Positions 8,049 through 15,839 of a stretch of DNA of 29,661 bases are shown piece by piece; the first letter of the stretch is position 1, and each line of letters starts with the position of its first letter. Both the position numbers and the translations under genes were made by a program. The stretch covers positions 1 to 29,661 of the forward strand of contig JAFDFH010000049.1 in NCBI GenBank assembly GCA_019309945.1, written 5' to 3'. Below the pieces are notes generated by a model that was given only the letters and a program-made list of their open reading frames with translations, ran no database searches and was not told where the DNA came from. This stretch comes from Deltaproteobacteria bacterium (lineage in GTDB: Bacteria > Desulfobacterota > Desulfobacteria > Desulfobacterales > JAFDFH01).

Positions 8049-8598
8049 TTCCACAGATACTATAACTAGTGCCTGAACGCAAACTGCTATTTTCCCCAAA
8101 TTCTTCGTCAGGCTCAGATTTTAATTATCAAAATACGCTAATGTATTTCTGCGCCTTCGCGCTTTGCCAGCCGGGCGCCTTGACGCCCAAGTTCAAATAC
8201 TGCGTGTTTTGCCATAACCTCAATCCAACCTCAATTATTTCCAAATACCTATATCCCATAATGCCCTAAAAAATAAAAGTGAGAGGGATGATGATCGAAA
8301 CACCAATCTGAATGGGCCTGTACATTAAGATTGGTTAAACAAATGCGTGAAAAGTAACGGTTGACATACTGATTCGTTTTTAGTATTCATATTAAATTAG
8401 TCTGGAAAAATAGATGCCTCCGTATTTTGCGGTTCATTGGCGTTCCTTACACAAACTTCAAGCAAAAAGTGCCGTTTTACAAAGGTCTCCATTTTTACCA
8501 GCAGGGCAGACCTGTACGTCCAGTTGGTAATGGCAGACATCTTCGTAGTTTTATCCTAAAATTAATGTTGTTCCTTGTTGGGGGAAGGGAATAGAGGT
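8049..8598. other. 550-bp stretch without a supported gene; repeat relics and a possible promoter
   Basis: From about 8066 the sequence starts CTAGTGCCTG and continues with CGTCAGGCTCAGATTTTAA, weakly resembling the AGTGYCC palindromic family (19013, 21289). CCAGCCGGGCGCCTTGACGC (about 8167-8186) recurs with small changes in the palindrome at 15173-15334. GCAAAAAGTGCCGTTTTACA (about 8462-8481) recurs near 16007. These look like eroded mobile repeats. A possible sigma-70 promoter lies at 8361-8389. Confidence 0.5.
8361..8389 (+). promoter_or_regulatory. possible sigma-70 promoter for the GGDEF-PilZ gene
   Basis: TTGACA at 8361-8366 is a perfect -35 box; after exactly 17 bases comes TATTCA (8384-8389), a 3/6 match to the -10 box. 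The gene starts about 210 bases downstream, leaving a long leader. The -10 match is weak. Confidence 0.35.
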
Positions 8599-9771
8599 AT
8601 GGCCGAGGATAAAGAGGTTCAAATACAGTCGGAGATCAACAATCTCCTTCTGCGAGAATCGCATGATAAAGAACGGTTTGTCAAAAAGTTGGAGAGTCTG
8701 GTCGAGAAGTTCGGAGAGAACTTTTACCCTTCCTTGCTTTTCACTACGGTTCACATGGAATTTAGTAAAAGGGCCGCCCGGAATCATTGGCAGGAAATCT
8801 TCCGGCATTGGGATTGGTTGAGCCAGCAGGTGCAGCGCGAGATTGATATTCGGGTAGCTATCCTCGACTATTTCATCGATATCAACAGGAGGATGAAAAA
8901 TCCGAAGATTATCGAGATCAAAATCTTCCAGAGGACACAGCAGGAAACTATTATCGACGAGTTGACCCAGCTTTACAACTATCGCTATTTTATAAAAGCC
9001 CTCAACCACGAGATTATACGCGCCAACCGCTACCATGCGCCTCTGACCCTGGCGATTTTCGACGTTGATGACTTTAAACATTACAATGACACCAATGGCC
9101 ATCTCACGGGAAGTAAGGCCTTGGTAAAGCTCGCCAAGATCATCAAGAAAAATTTACGGGACGTCGATATCGTCGCCCGTTATGGTGGGGAGGAGTTTAC
9201 CCTGCTATTACCTGAAACCAACAAAGCTGGAGGGTTGGCTATTGCCGAACGAATCCGCCAACAGGTCGAACAGAGCACATTCATAAACGGGGAGAAGCAA
9301 CCGCTCAAAAAGTTCACCATAAGCGGCGGAGTAACGACTTTGAATATAGATGCCAAAACAGGGCCCGACCTTATCGAGAAAGCCGATCAGGCCCTTTATC
9401 GTGCCAAGAAATTAGGAAAGAACCAGATCTTCTTGTACCTAAAGGAGAGGAGGAGCTTCGAGCGCCTGAACAGTTCGATCAAGAATCTCCTCGTCGTCGC
9501 CTCAGAGCGGGGAGACAACTACATCCCCCAAAATATCAGTGAAGGGGGAATCCTCTTTCATTCAGAGCAAGCCATCCCTCTGGGAAAAAATTTACGCCTC
9601 TCGCTAAACTTCAGGGACCGAAAAACCAAAATTCCCTTGAAGGCCAAAATCAGACGGGTGGAACAGCTTCACAAAAACAATAAGTATGAGATTGGCGCTA
9701 GCATCATTCAGATCCAAGAGCCGGAGAAGAGGGCTATCAAGAAATTTCTCAGCACTCTGACCCAAAAATGA
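8599..9771 (+). CDS. diguanylate cyclase, GGDEF domain followed by PilZ domain
   Basis: 390-aa soluble protein. Residues 1-115 are a helical region of unknown type. Residues about 118-282 form a GGDEF domain that makes c-di-GMP from two GTP; the active-site loop is GGEEF (196-200), an accepted active variant, and the allosteric I-site R-x-x-D (Arg187-Asp190) lies exactly five residues before it. Residues about 284-388 form a PilZ domain with R-S-F-E-R (285-289) and Asn312-Ile-Ser314-Glu-Gly-Gly317, both needed to bind c-di-GMP. The protein therefore carries two potential sites sensing its own product. ATG 8599 is chosen over the upstream TTG at 8575 because AGAGG lies just before it. No membrane segment is visible. 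Confidence 0.9.
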   Translation: MAEDKEVQIQSEINNLLLRESHDKERFVKKLESLVEKFGENFYPSLLFTTVHMEFSKRAARNHWQEIFRHWDWLSQQVQREIDIRVAILDYFIDINRRMKNPKIIEIKIFQRTQQETIIDELTQLYNYRYFIKALNHEIIRANRYHAPLTLAIFDVDDFKHYNDTNGHLTGSKALVKLAKIIKKNLRDVDIVARYGGEEFTLLLPETNKAGGLAIAERIRQQVEQSTFINGEKQPLKKFTISGGVTTLNIDAKTGPDLIEKADQALYRAKKLGKNQIFLYLKERRSFERLNSSIKNLLVVASERGDNYIPQNISEGGILFHSEQAIPLGKNLRLSLNFRDRKTKIPLKAKIRRVEQLHKNNKYEIGASIIQIQEPEKRAIKKFLSTLTQK

Positions 9772-10056
9772 CGGCGATGCCAGGGACTTCCCGGTTTTTG
9801 AAAAGAAGTGCCTTGAACTTTTGAAATGATCAATATCTCCCACCTCAAAGAAAATAACCAATGCCAGAATTTACTCTGCGCCACAAGGCTTCCGAAGCAA
9901 CACCAGGCGTAACCGTCACAAGATGCCTGAAATCACAATTGGTGATGGTACTGTATGGCATACAAGTTATTCGAATTAGAAAAGATTTATGATCATTTAT
10001 TTTTTAATCCAACAAAAAAATAATTTCTAAGAATCGAAATGAAGGAGGAAATGGCT

Positions 10057-10413
10057 ATGGTGATGAATCTAAAAAAGGATTTACAAGGAGTGAACAAGGA
10101 ACTCATGACACTCGCAAAGAAAGTTGAAAAATTGATTGTTGCGTTTGATAAGCTTCAAAAACCAAAAGCTGCAAAGAAAGCAAAACCTGCCAAGGCGGCA
10201 CCTGTTAAAAAGACAGCTGTGCCGAAAACTAAAATGTTGCCGGCCCATGAAATCGTATTTAGCTTAATCAAAAGATCAACAAAGGGCGTTGACACCGCTG
10301 CATTAATAGGAAAAACCGGATATAATCAGAAAAAAATATTTAATGTTATTTATAAACTGAAGCAACAGGGCAAGATTAAAAGTGTTCACAAGGGAATTTA
10401 TGTAAAGGCCTAA
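10057..10413 (+). CDS. small protein: helical N-terminus, Lys/Ala-rich linker, winged-helix-like C-terminus
   Basis: 118 aa from ATG 10057 (MVMNLKKD). An AAGGAGG Shine-Dalgarno at 10042-10048 lies 8 bases before this ATG, so the upstream ATGs at 10039 and 10051 are unlikely starts. The first 45 residues are helical (NKELMTLAKKVEKLIVAFDKL), followed by a histone-H1-like linker rich in Lys, Ala and Pro (KAAKKAKPAKAAP). The last 55 residues (LPAHEIVFSLIKRSTKGVDT, then YNQKKIFNVIYKLKQQGKIK, then HKGIYVKA) have the pattern of a winged helix, with a recognition helix and a Lys-rich wing. A nucleoid-associated or DNA-binding role is a reasonable guess. Not recognised as a named family. A terminator-like hairpin follows. 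Confidence 0.7.
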   Translation: MVMNLKKDLQGVNKELMTLAKKVEKLIVAFDKLQKPKAAKKAKPAKAAPVKKTAVPKTKMLPAHEIVFSLIKRSTKGVDTAALIGKTGYNQKKIFNVIYKLKQQGKIKSVHKGIYVKA

Positions 10414-10511
10414 AATTGATTTATAAAAAAATATCAACCTAATTTGAAAGGATTTTTTAGTCAATTTAAGAAAACATAGCCTTTAACCAGGATTGCTATG
10501 GACTGAATCCC

Positions 10512-10550
10512 AAGACCCCATTTTTTAAAAAAAATTGGGGTCTTTTCATC
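10512..10550 (+). terminator. rho-independent terminator
   Basis: AAGACCCCA (10512-10520) pairs with TGGGGTCTT (10536-10544); the intervening T6A8 can extend the stem, and TTTTC follows. It sits about 100 bases after the stop of the small Lys/Ala-rich gene. Confidence 0.75.
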
Positions 10551-10753
10551 ATAATTGAAAAAAGGTGCAAACGAACTGTCTGAGAGAGCACCTAAGCGTC
10601 AAGAACAAGCCCTCCGAATTCCTTCCATTTATACACATCACTAGGCAATTTACTTCATAGTTACATGTTTTCATTTCCGGGCTGGTCTTCCTAATTTTCT
10701 GTAGATCTGACTTAACACTATGGTATTTATACATTTATTTTTGACAAACCCTA

Positions 10754-10771
10754 TTGGCACATCATTTGCAT
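10754..10771 (+). promoter_or_regulatory. sigma-54 promoter of the PEP-CTERM gene
   Basis: TTGGCAC-ATCAT-TTGCAT matches the -24/-12 consensus TGGCAC-N5-TTGCW at every defined position, with the invariant GG (10756-10757) and GC (10768-10769) exactly 10 bases apart. Transcription would start near 10781, about 48 bases before the ATG at 10829. Sigma-54 dependence implies an AAA+ enhancer-binding activator; PEP-CTERM/exosortase systems are known to use the PrsK/PrsR pair with RpoN. No such regulator is in this window. Confidence 0.85.
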
Positions 10772-10828
10772 TTGCTAAATCTGAAATTGATTCCTGTGCT
10801 GTAAACTGCATTTAAGGACAAACAAAAA

Positions 10829-11605
10829 ATGGAAAGAAAATTAATAAAAATGAAAAGACTTTTAAAAAGTATTGCGTTGGCATTTATTGCTTCAGTTTTT
10901 ATATGGGGAACTGCGCATGCAGTCACGATTTCATTTACGGATAATCACTATAATTGGCCGAATTGGAATGTCCATACTGGCGATTTGAACGGCACCCCGG
11001 ATTTTCTTGGCGGCACCGCAGAAGTATCAGCTGCGGGCTATCTTGCCAGCCTGAGTTTTAACGTCCAAGCGGCCCGGTCCGGCAGCGCATATCTCAATCT
11101 TTTCAGAGGGCTCTCAGCCGCTGATTTGTTTATCGACCAGAATGCGGATGATGTTTGGGATTATGTCGTCAAATCTTTATACCATTCCGGCAAAGCAAGC
11201 GTCAACTATGGCCTCTATAATGTGATCCAACCGCTGGGCGAAGACGGGCCGGGCACTGTAAAAGACGCGAACTATCTGCTGGCGACGGCCTCGAACTTCA
11301 GAACCGGCCATCCGGTGGGATTGAAAAGCGAATATTTAGGGCTCTTGAAAGGGACAACCGAACTATCAGGTTGGTGGGGGAGTGATGCCCAGTACGATGT
11401 CATTTATACGCCTACTTTCACGTTTGGTGAAAACCATATATTTTTGAGTGATAAATTTACCGTTGCTTTTTCAGTCATATGCGCCAATGACGTCGTTTAT
11501 GAGACATTGGAAACCCCCGTCCCCGAACCCGCCACTATGCTCCTTTTAAGTATGGGTTTGGTTGGGTTGGCAGGATTCAGAAAAAACCTGAGAAGGGGTA
11601 AATGA
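10829..11605 (+). CDS. PEP-CTERM sorting domain protein
   Basis: 258-aa exported protein. A Sec signal peptide covers residues 1-31 (basic MERKLIKMKR, hydrophobic core, likely cut after AHA). The body is rich in Gly, Ser, Asn and aromatic residues without a recognised enzyme domain. The C-terminus is a classic PEP-CTERM tail: VPEPATM, a hydrophobic segment LLLSMGLVGLAG, then basic FRKNLRRGK. Such tails are recognised by exosortase and cleaved at the membrane, and the proteins are linked to exopolysaccharide matrix. The start at 10829 has AAGGA 10 bases upstream; an internal Met at residue 8 is an alternative. Transcription is probably from the sigma-54 site at 10754-10771. No exosortase is seen here, so it must be encoded elsewhere. 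Confidence 0.9.
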   Translation: MERKLIKMKRLLKSIALAFIASVFIWGTAHAVTISFTDNHYNWPNWNVHTGDLNGTPDFLGGTAEVSAAGYLASLSFNVQAARSGSAYLNLFRGLSAADLFIDQNADDVWDYVVKSLYHSGKASVNYGLYNVIQPLGEDGPGTVKDANYLLATASNFRTGHPVGLKSEYLGLLKGTTELSGWWGSDAQYDVIYTPTFTFGENHIFLSDKFTVAFSVICANDVVYETLETPVPEPATMLLLSMGLVGLAGFRKNLRRGK

Positions 11606-11730
11606 AATCAAGAAGCTTCAAGATCGACGTTCGCGCGGAAATATAAGAAAAGGAGAGGGATTCCCTCTTCTAATGCCCTAACCAGGACAAGCCGAAACCA
11701 AAAATATTTGCCAGGCACTAAGACAGGGTG

Positions 11731-11922
11731 ATGAAAAATATAATTATTGATAATAAAGGTAGAAGATCCGGAATCGATAGGCGGAGCTTCTCATATGCCA
11801 TCCACCTTCCTGAAAGAAGATCAGAAAAGAATCGCCGAAGCAGCATTGATCGTAGAAGTCGGGTTGCACTTAGAAGTTATAGCCGACCGACAGACGATCG
11901 AACAAAACATTTTGCGGTTTAA
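11731..11922 (+). CDS. small basic protein with RRSGIDRR repeats
   Basis: 63 aa, very rich in Arg and Ser. The motif RRSGIDRR at about residues 11-18 is followed by PERRSEKNRRSSIDRRSR, the same pattern as the N-terminus of the PilZ protein at 6424 (RRSGIDRR, PERRITDRRSEIDKR). ACAGG precedes the start; GTG at 11728 directly before the ATG is an alternative. An overlapping frame at 11747-11980 is longer but lacks family features. It may be a free-standing version, or a truncated relic, of the PilZ protein's N-terminal region. Function unknown. Confidence 0.6.
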   Translation: MKNIIIDNKGRRSGIDRRSFSYAIHLPERRSEKNRRSSIDRRSRVALRSYSRPTDDRTKHFAV

Positions 11923-12296
11923 TCAGATTATTTTAGGGCAGGCTTACGGAAGGCAGCCTCAGCAATGGTCGGGGACATAGATTTTTGTTTTCTTAATAAC
12001 CAACCATTCGATATGCAAAGTAAATACGCTGGTAGCAAACAGAAACTCCTAACAAGATAATCGCCCGCATTCAATTCCATCTTACGCCCCAACGATCCCG
12101 GGCATCCCGTCACTATTTCAATCATAAGGTTAATTTCGAACCGGACTTGCTATCTTAAGATTTTTTCTATATGAAGGAAAAAACTCAAGATAATGGTAAC
12201 CGTTCATGGGGCTCAGGGCTCAGGGATCAGCGCTCAGAGGTCCAATCGGGATCTCTTTTTAAAATTAATTCCAATGTTATTTAATCGAGTGATGAT
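11923..12296. other. 374-bp stretch without a gene; palindrome and a lone TIR
   Basis: TATCTTAAGATTTTTTC (12151-12167) is nearly complementary to GAAAAAACTCAAGATA (12177-12192), forming an AT-rich hairpin. Just after it, GTAACCGTTCATGG (12196-12209) differs by one base from the 14-bp end of the S23/IVP cassettes, with no partner end nearby. It is followed by the short repeated word GGGCTCA/GGGATCA. No promoter is evident before the ATG at 12297. Confidence 0.5.
12196..12209 (+). repeat. solo terminal inverted repeat of the S23/IVP cassette family
   Basis: GTAACCGTTCATGG matches the cassette end GTAACCGTTCACGG at 13 of 14 bases. No right end or 8-bp duplication is found nearby, so this is either an eroded copy or a chance remnant. 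Confidence 0.55.
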
Positions 12297-13268
12297 ATGG
12301 TTAGTGCAATTTTGATGGCAGGGTATAGCAACAAACGAGCAGTCAAAAAGTACAGCAGACTAGTTGCGGAAAATTACGGCCAAAAGTTTATCGAGACGGG
12401 TTATAAACCGTTGCGGGAATTTAAAACGGTTAAGGATGGCGTAGAAGAGAGCAAACCTTTGATACAATATACCCTTGAGATCCTTTTTACGAATGATTTA
12501 ATTGATGAAATTGTTATTGTGGGCCATCAGATGCTTCTTGAGCAGCGTCTGGGCAATTTAATAAATAGATTTAAAAAGCCGTGCTTTATTGTGAACCAGA
12601 ATACAACAATTTTGCCTGACGTCATGACCCGTTTTAATATCATACCGAAAAAGGTCAAACACAATTCAATAGCAGGGAATTTAATCAAGGGGTATGCAGC
12701 CAGCGCCGCCTGCCGGGATCGGAAGCATGCGTTATTTGTTGCTTCGGATTCACCCTTGACAACAACGGAATTTATTGAGCGTTTCCTTAATATTGTTCAA
12801 AAATACCAGGAACAGGCGGCCTTAATATTTCCAGCTGTACTTATTGATGATAATAAAGACAAACTTGGCAGATATCCTCTTAAGCTCGTAAATGACACGC
12901 AGTATCAGCTCTCTAATAAAAAAAGTAGTTACGCCAGGCAAGGGTTCAGGCTCTCCTCCTTGATGTTTGCAAATCCGCATTTTTTTAATATTAATACGGC
13001 TAACACGGCCTATAGTCTTCGTAAATGCCTTGCCCCAAACACACAATTGAGATTATTTCGAATTACGCGCAGCTTGGGATATCCAAATGTGTATTCCAAA
13101 TATTTTTTAAGAAAAGATTTGAGCATAAAAGAAGTTGAAAATATTACTTCTGAATTTTTCAATGGAAGCCTTAAATTAATTCCAATGACCGGGGAAGAAG
13201 CAACCTATGATTATGATGGTACTGATATTGAATATCGCATGATAACAGATATGCTGAAATCGGCATAG
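12297..13268 (+). CDS. NTP-transferase (MobA-like) domain protein
   Basis: 323-aa cytoplasmic protein. The N-terminus SAILMAGYSNKR corresponds to the nucleotide-binding loop of MobA-like transferases (LAAGxSxRxG), although its glycines are less regular than in active enzymes. LIQYTLEILFTNDLIDEIVIVG is the following helix-strand, and ALFVASDSPLTTTEFIERF supplies the metal-binding Asp (Asp151). The C-terminal TYDYDGTDIEYRMITDML resembles the closing D-x-D segment of the fold. The degenerate loop and the long extra middle region leave the sugar- or cofactor-nucleotide product open. It starts 11 bases after GAG and stands alone between a lone TIR and a terminator. Confidence 0.65.
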   Translation: MVSAILMAGYSNKRAVKKYSRLVAENYGQKFIETGYKPLREFKTVKDGVEESKPLIQYTLEILFTNDLIDEIVIVGHQMLLEQRLGNLINRFKKPCFIVNQNTTILPDVMTRFNIIPKKVKHNSIAGNLIKGYAASAACRDRKHALFVASDSPLTTTEFIERFLNIVQKYQEQAALIFPAVLIDDNKDKLGRYPLKLVNDTQYQLSNKKSSYARQGFRLSSLMFANPHFFNINTANTAYSLRKCLAPNTQLRLFRITRSLGYPNVYSKYFLRKDLSIKEVENITSEFFNGSLKLIPMTGEEATYDYDGTDIEYRMITDMLKSA

Positions 13269-13403
13269 AAGTGGTTCCACCCTAACATTTTGATAATGTA
13301 GCAATGTCGGTCGCATTTATTTTCTTGATAAATTTGATTTAAGGTGATAAAGGCGTGCTATCCATGATACTTTCACCTCCTTATTTGTAAGCGTCATGGT
13401 CAG

Positions 13404-13447
13404 GCCCTGTCGGATTTTCCCCCAATCCTTCAGGGCTGTTTCTTTTG
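13404..13447 (+). terminator. terminator-like hairpin after the NTP-transferase gene
   Basis: GCCCTG (13404-13409) pairs with CAGGGC (13431-13436), and inside this GGATT pairs with AATCC around a short loop; TGTTTCTTTT follows. It lies about 135 bases after the gene's stop. Confidence 0.6.
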
Positions 13448-13559
13448 ATATTCTGATGCCTAGGCATCTTCTTTTCTACCAAAAAGTGTCTATCTCGAAC
13501 GCACGGATGCAGCATGAGGCTCGAAACCTTACATGCAATGGGCTCTTATCGGAGAGCCC

Positions 13560-14390
13560 ATGATTAGGAAAATAATTTCAGGTGGCCAGACCGGTGCTGA
13601 CAGTGCTGCTCTCGATGTGGCCATTAAACTGGGTATCCCCCATGGGGGATGGATACCCAAGGGACGGAAAACAGAAAATGGGCGATTGCCGGATAAATAT
13701 GAACTAAAAGAGATGGTTACAGGGAGTTATCCGAAACGGACGGAAAAAAATGTTGTAGATTCTGACGGAACTCTGATTATTTCACATGGTATACTGACCG
13801 GGGGATCCGCTTTGACCCGGGATTATGCTGAAAAACATCAACGTGCCTGGCTCCACATAAACCTCAATACGACCCATACCTTTAAAGCCGCATCGATGAT
13901 AAACTCCTGGATTATGAAAAATGGCATTGAGATATTGAATGTTGCCGGATCACGGGCAAGTGAAGATCATGAAATATATAAAGATACCCTGAAAATTCTG
14001 GAAGGCGCCTTTCATCTGAATGTTATTCAAGCCAATCCTTCGGATACCGTTCGAGCTTTATTTTTAAGAGATGAGCAAAGGGATTCCCTATACTACCCAC
14101 CAGAGACGATAGCCATGGCTGTTGGCCGACTGATTTCCAAATTAACCCTGAAAGATAGGACCACATTGGCCAATATGACCGAACAGGAGTTAATATTACT
14201 CCACAATACGCTTGGGCAGTATATTCGGGAAAAATTTTTTTGGTTTTGGAAAGAGAACCCGAAACTGATAAACGCTTGTCGTGAAGTTACAGGGAAAGAC
14301 TGTCACAATGAAGATGATGCCTGCGTAATTATCATCAGAGAATTGTGGCACAAATTACGGGAAACCCACAAATTGCGGGTTGTTAAGTAA
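13560..14390 (+). CDS. SLOG-fold putative molybdenum-carrier-like protein with C-terminal extension
   Basis: 276 aa. Residues 1-150 match the YpsA-related SLOG (Rossmann-like) family annotated as putative molybdenum carrier: GGQTGAD (8-14), GWIPKGRKTENG (30-41), TGGSALT (80-86) and NVAGSRASE (127-135), all typical nucleotide-ligand-binding loops. Residues about 165-276 form a second segment with TEQELILLHNTLGQYIREKF and a late DDACVIIIRELWHKL, which from memory resembles small DUF6794-type helical domains; this is a weak recognition. ATG 13560 is chosen over 13533 because CGGAG lies 6-7 bases before it. The gene's stop abuts the remnant of a palindromic mobile repeat (14398). The molybdenum link is known for one characterised member only. 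Confidence 0.75.
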   Translation: MIRKIISGGQTGADSAALDVAIKLGIPHGGWIPKGRKTENGRLPDKYELKEMVTGSYPKRTEKNVVDSDGTLIISHGILTGGSALTRDYAEKHQRAWLHINLNTTHTFKAASMINSWIMKNGIEILNVAGSRASEDHEIYKDTLKILEGAFHLNVIQANPSDTVRALFLRDEQRDSLYYPPETIAMAVGRLISKLTLKDRTTLANMTEQELILLHNTLGQYIREKFFWFWKENPKLINACREVTGKDCHNEDDACVIIIRELWHKLRETHKLRVVK

Positions 14391-14397
14391 AACCGTG

Positions 14398-14428
14398 GTA
14401 ACTTCTCAATATGTTTTTGAGTAATTAC
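14398..14428 (+). mobile_element. 31-bp collapsed remnant of the 271-bp palindromic element
   Basis: The 31 bases start GTAACTTCTCAATATGTT, the left end of the 271-bp family, and finish TTTGAGTAATTAC, a variant of its right end. A perfect 8-bp direct repeat AAACCGTG flanks it (14390-14397 and 14429-14436), so this was a real insertion whose interior has been deleted. The left duplication starts at the last base of the SLOG gene's stop codon. Confidence 0.85.
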
Positions 14429-14514
14429 AAACCGTGCTGATAACGCGTTGTTGAAATTTCGAGTTTTATAACTTAAAATGGTCAGAAATGATTTTAAAAA
14501 GGAGGTAAGGGGTT

Positions 14515-14964
14515 GTGTATAAATCTATCCTGGTACCTTTAGATGGCTCTAAATTGGCAGAAGGGATTCTTCCGGAAATAGAAAAAATTGCATTGGAATT
14601 GAAATCCCGAATTATATTGATACGGGTCAGCCGCGCCCATGTTTTACCGGGCGTGGACCCCTCCGATGCTCAGATCAGGGCCGTCCGCCAATCCGAGGAT
14701 TATCTCCAAGGATTGAAAAGGCAATTGACGGCAAGCGGTTTTGAGGTTGAAGTGCACACGCCCTATGGAGACTCTGCTGAAAAAATCCTTGAAACATGTA
14801 GCCGTTACGATTTTGATCTTATTGCCATGTCCACCCATGGGCGGAGTGGTTTGGGACGCTGGCTGCTTGGGAGTGTGGCGGAAAAGATTGTTCGTCACAG
14901 CGAAAAACCTGTTTTGCTCCTTCGCGCTCAAAAATCGATTGGGAATCGTTTTGATGATGCCTAG
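14515..14964 (+). CDS. universal stress protein, UspA family, ATP-binding type
   Basis: 149-aa cytoplasmic protein, the usual length for a single Usp domain. It begins YKSILVPLDGSKLAE with the conserved Asp10, and has the nucleotide-binding motif G-2x-G-9x-G(S/T) as Ser106-Thr-His-Gly109, nine residues, Gly119-Ser120. The first glycine is serine, a common variation among ATP-binding members. The C-terminus KPVLLLR is the last strand. The start is GTG 14515 with a strong AAGGAGG just upstream. It is a single-gene unit. Members bind ATP and support survival under stress; the signal is not known here. Confidence 0.9.
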   Translation: MYKSILVPLDGSKLAEGILPEIEKIALELKSRIILIRVSRAHVLPGVDPSDAQIRAVRQSEDYLQGLKRQLTASGFEVEVHTPYGDSAEKILETCSRYDFDLIAMSTHGRSGLGRWLLGSVAEKIVRHSEKPVLLLRAQKSIGNRFDDA

Positions 14965-15172
14965 TCCCTTCAGTTCCGGATTCATCATCTTTGATATTTG
15001 TGACCAATTATATTTTCAAGGAAAATGGATAATTATGCAATTGGGTTGATAATAATTTGGGCAAATTTTATTATGTTTTAAAAATTTCAGCCTTTTATCG
15101 CGATACAAAGTTAAAGCGCGGAACTTCGAGGTCCCGCTAAAAGATACGATTTATTCAAGCTTAACAGGTCTT

Positions 15173-15334
15173 AGGGCTCACTCAAAAATAACTTCACATT
15201 TTAACCGCCGATGCATCCCGCCTGGCTGCGTTGCGAAAACTCGCAATATGCCAGATATTACTGTGTTTTCGCGCCTTACCAGCCGGGCGCCTCAACGCTT
15301 AATAATTGTAAATTAATTTCTGAGTGAACCCTTA
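15173..15334. mobile_element. about 162-bp palindromic element with AGGGYTCACTCA ends
   Basis: AGGGCTCACTCAAAAAT at the left and the complement of AGGGTTCACTCAGAAAT at the right are imperfect terminal inverted repeats (15/17). Inside, GGCTGCGTTGCGAAAAC and GTTTTCGCGCCTTACCAGCC are also roughly complementary, so the whole unit can fold into one long hairpin. Part of it recurs near 8167. No clear target duplication was found. Its right edge merges into the AAGGAG Shine-Dalgarno of the next gene. Confidence 0.6.
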
Positions 15335-15344
15335 AGGAGTGACG

Positions 15345-15839
15345 ATGCCGATCTATGAATTTTATTGTGAAGACTGCAATACGATCTTTAATTTCTTTTC
15401 CAGGACCATTAACACCACAAAACGGCCGAATTGTCCCAAGTGTAAAAAAAAGAAGCTGACAAGACAGATTTCTTCATTCGCATTTACAGGAAAGGCCCAA
15501 GAAGGGGGTGACAAGGACGATTTGCCCCTTGATGAGGGTAAGATGGAACAGGCCATGCAGATGTTGGCCGGAGAGGCGGATAAAATCAACGAAGATGATC
15601 CTCGCCAGGCAGCTAATCTTATGCGCAAGCTTTCTGATATGACAGGATTAAAGATAGGCCCGGGTATGGATGAAGCCTTAACGCGAATGGAAATGGGCGA
15701 GGATCCCGAGCAGGTAGAGGCTGAGATGGGTGATCTCCTGGAAGAAGAAGATCCTTTTCTTCTGCCGGGAAAAAAAGGTAAAGGTATACAGTCAAAACGC
15801 CCGGCACCTCAAAAAGATGAAACCCTTTATGACCTATAG
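15345..15839 (+). CDS. FmdB-type zinc-ribbon protein
   Basis: 164 aa. The N-terminal 45 residues are an FmdB/CxxC_CxxC_SSSS zinc ribbon: MPIYEFYCEDC with Cys8 and Cys11, then CPKC with Cys30 and Cys33. The remainder is acidic and helical (DEGKMEQAMQMLAGEADKI, METGEDPEQVEAEMGDLLEEEDP-like), ending in a Lys-rich tail. Many Desulfobacterota carry this longer form of the FmdB family. ATG 15345 follows AAGGAG at 15334-15339 by 5 bases; that Shine-Dalgarno touches the edge of a palindromic repeat. FmdB was named as a formamidase regulator, but most members have no proven role; zinc or nucleic-acid binding is inferred. Confidence 0.8.
   Translation: MPIYEFYCEDCNTIFNFFSRTINTTKRPNCPKCKKKKLTRQISSFAFTGKAQEGGDKDDLPLDEGKMEQAMQMLAGEADKINEDDPRQAANLMRKLSDMTGLKIGPGMDEALTRMEMGEDPEQVEAEMGDLLEEEDPFLLPGKKGKGIQSKRPAPQKDETLYDL

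Noticed and set aside
11747..11980. 77-codon frame overlapping the small RRSGIDRR gene
   Set aside because: The other frame carries the motif shared with the PilZ protein at 6424 and has the better start; this one is its shadow.
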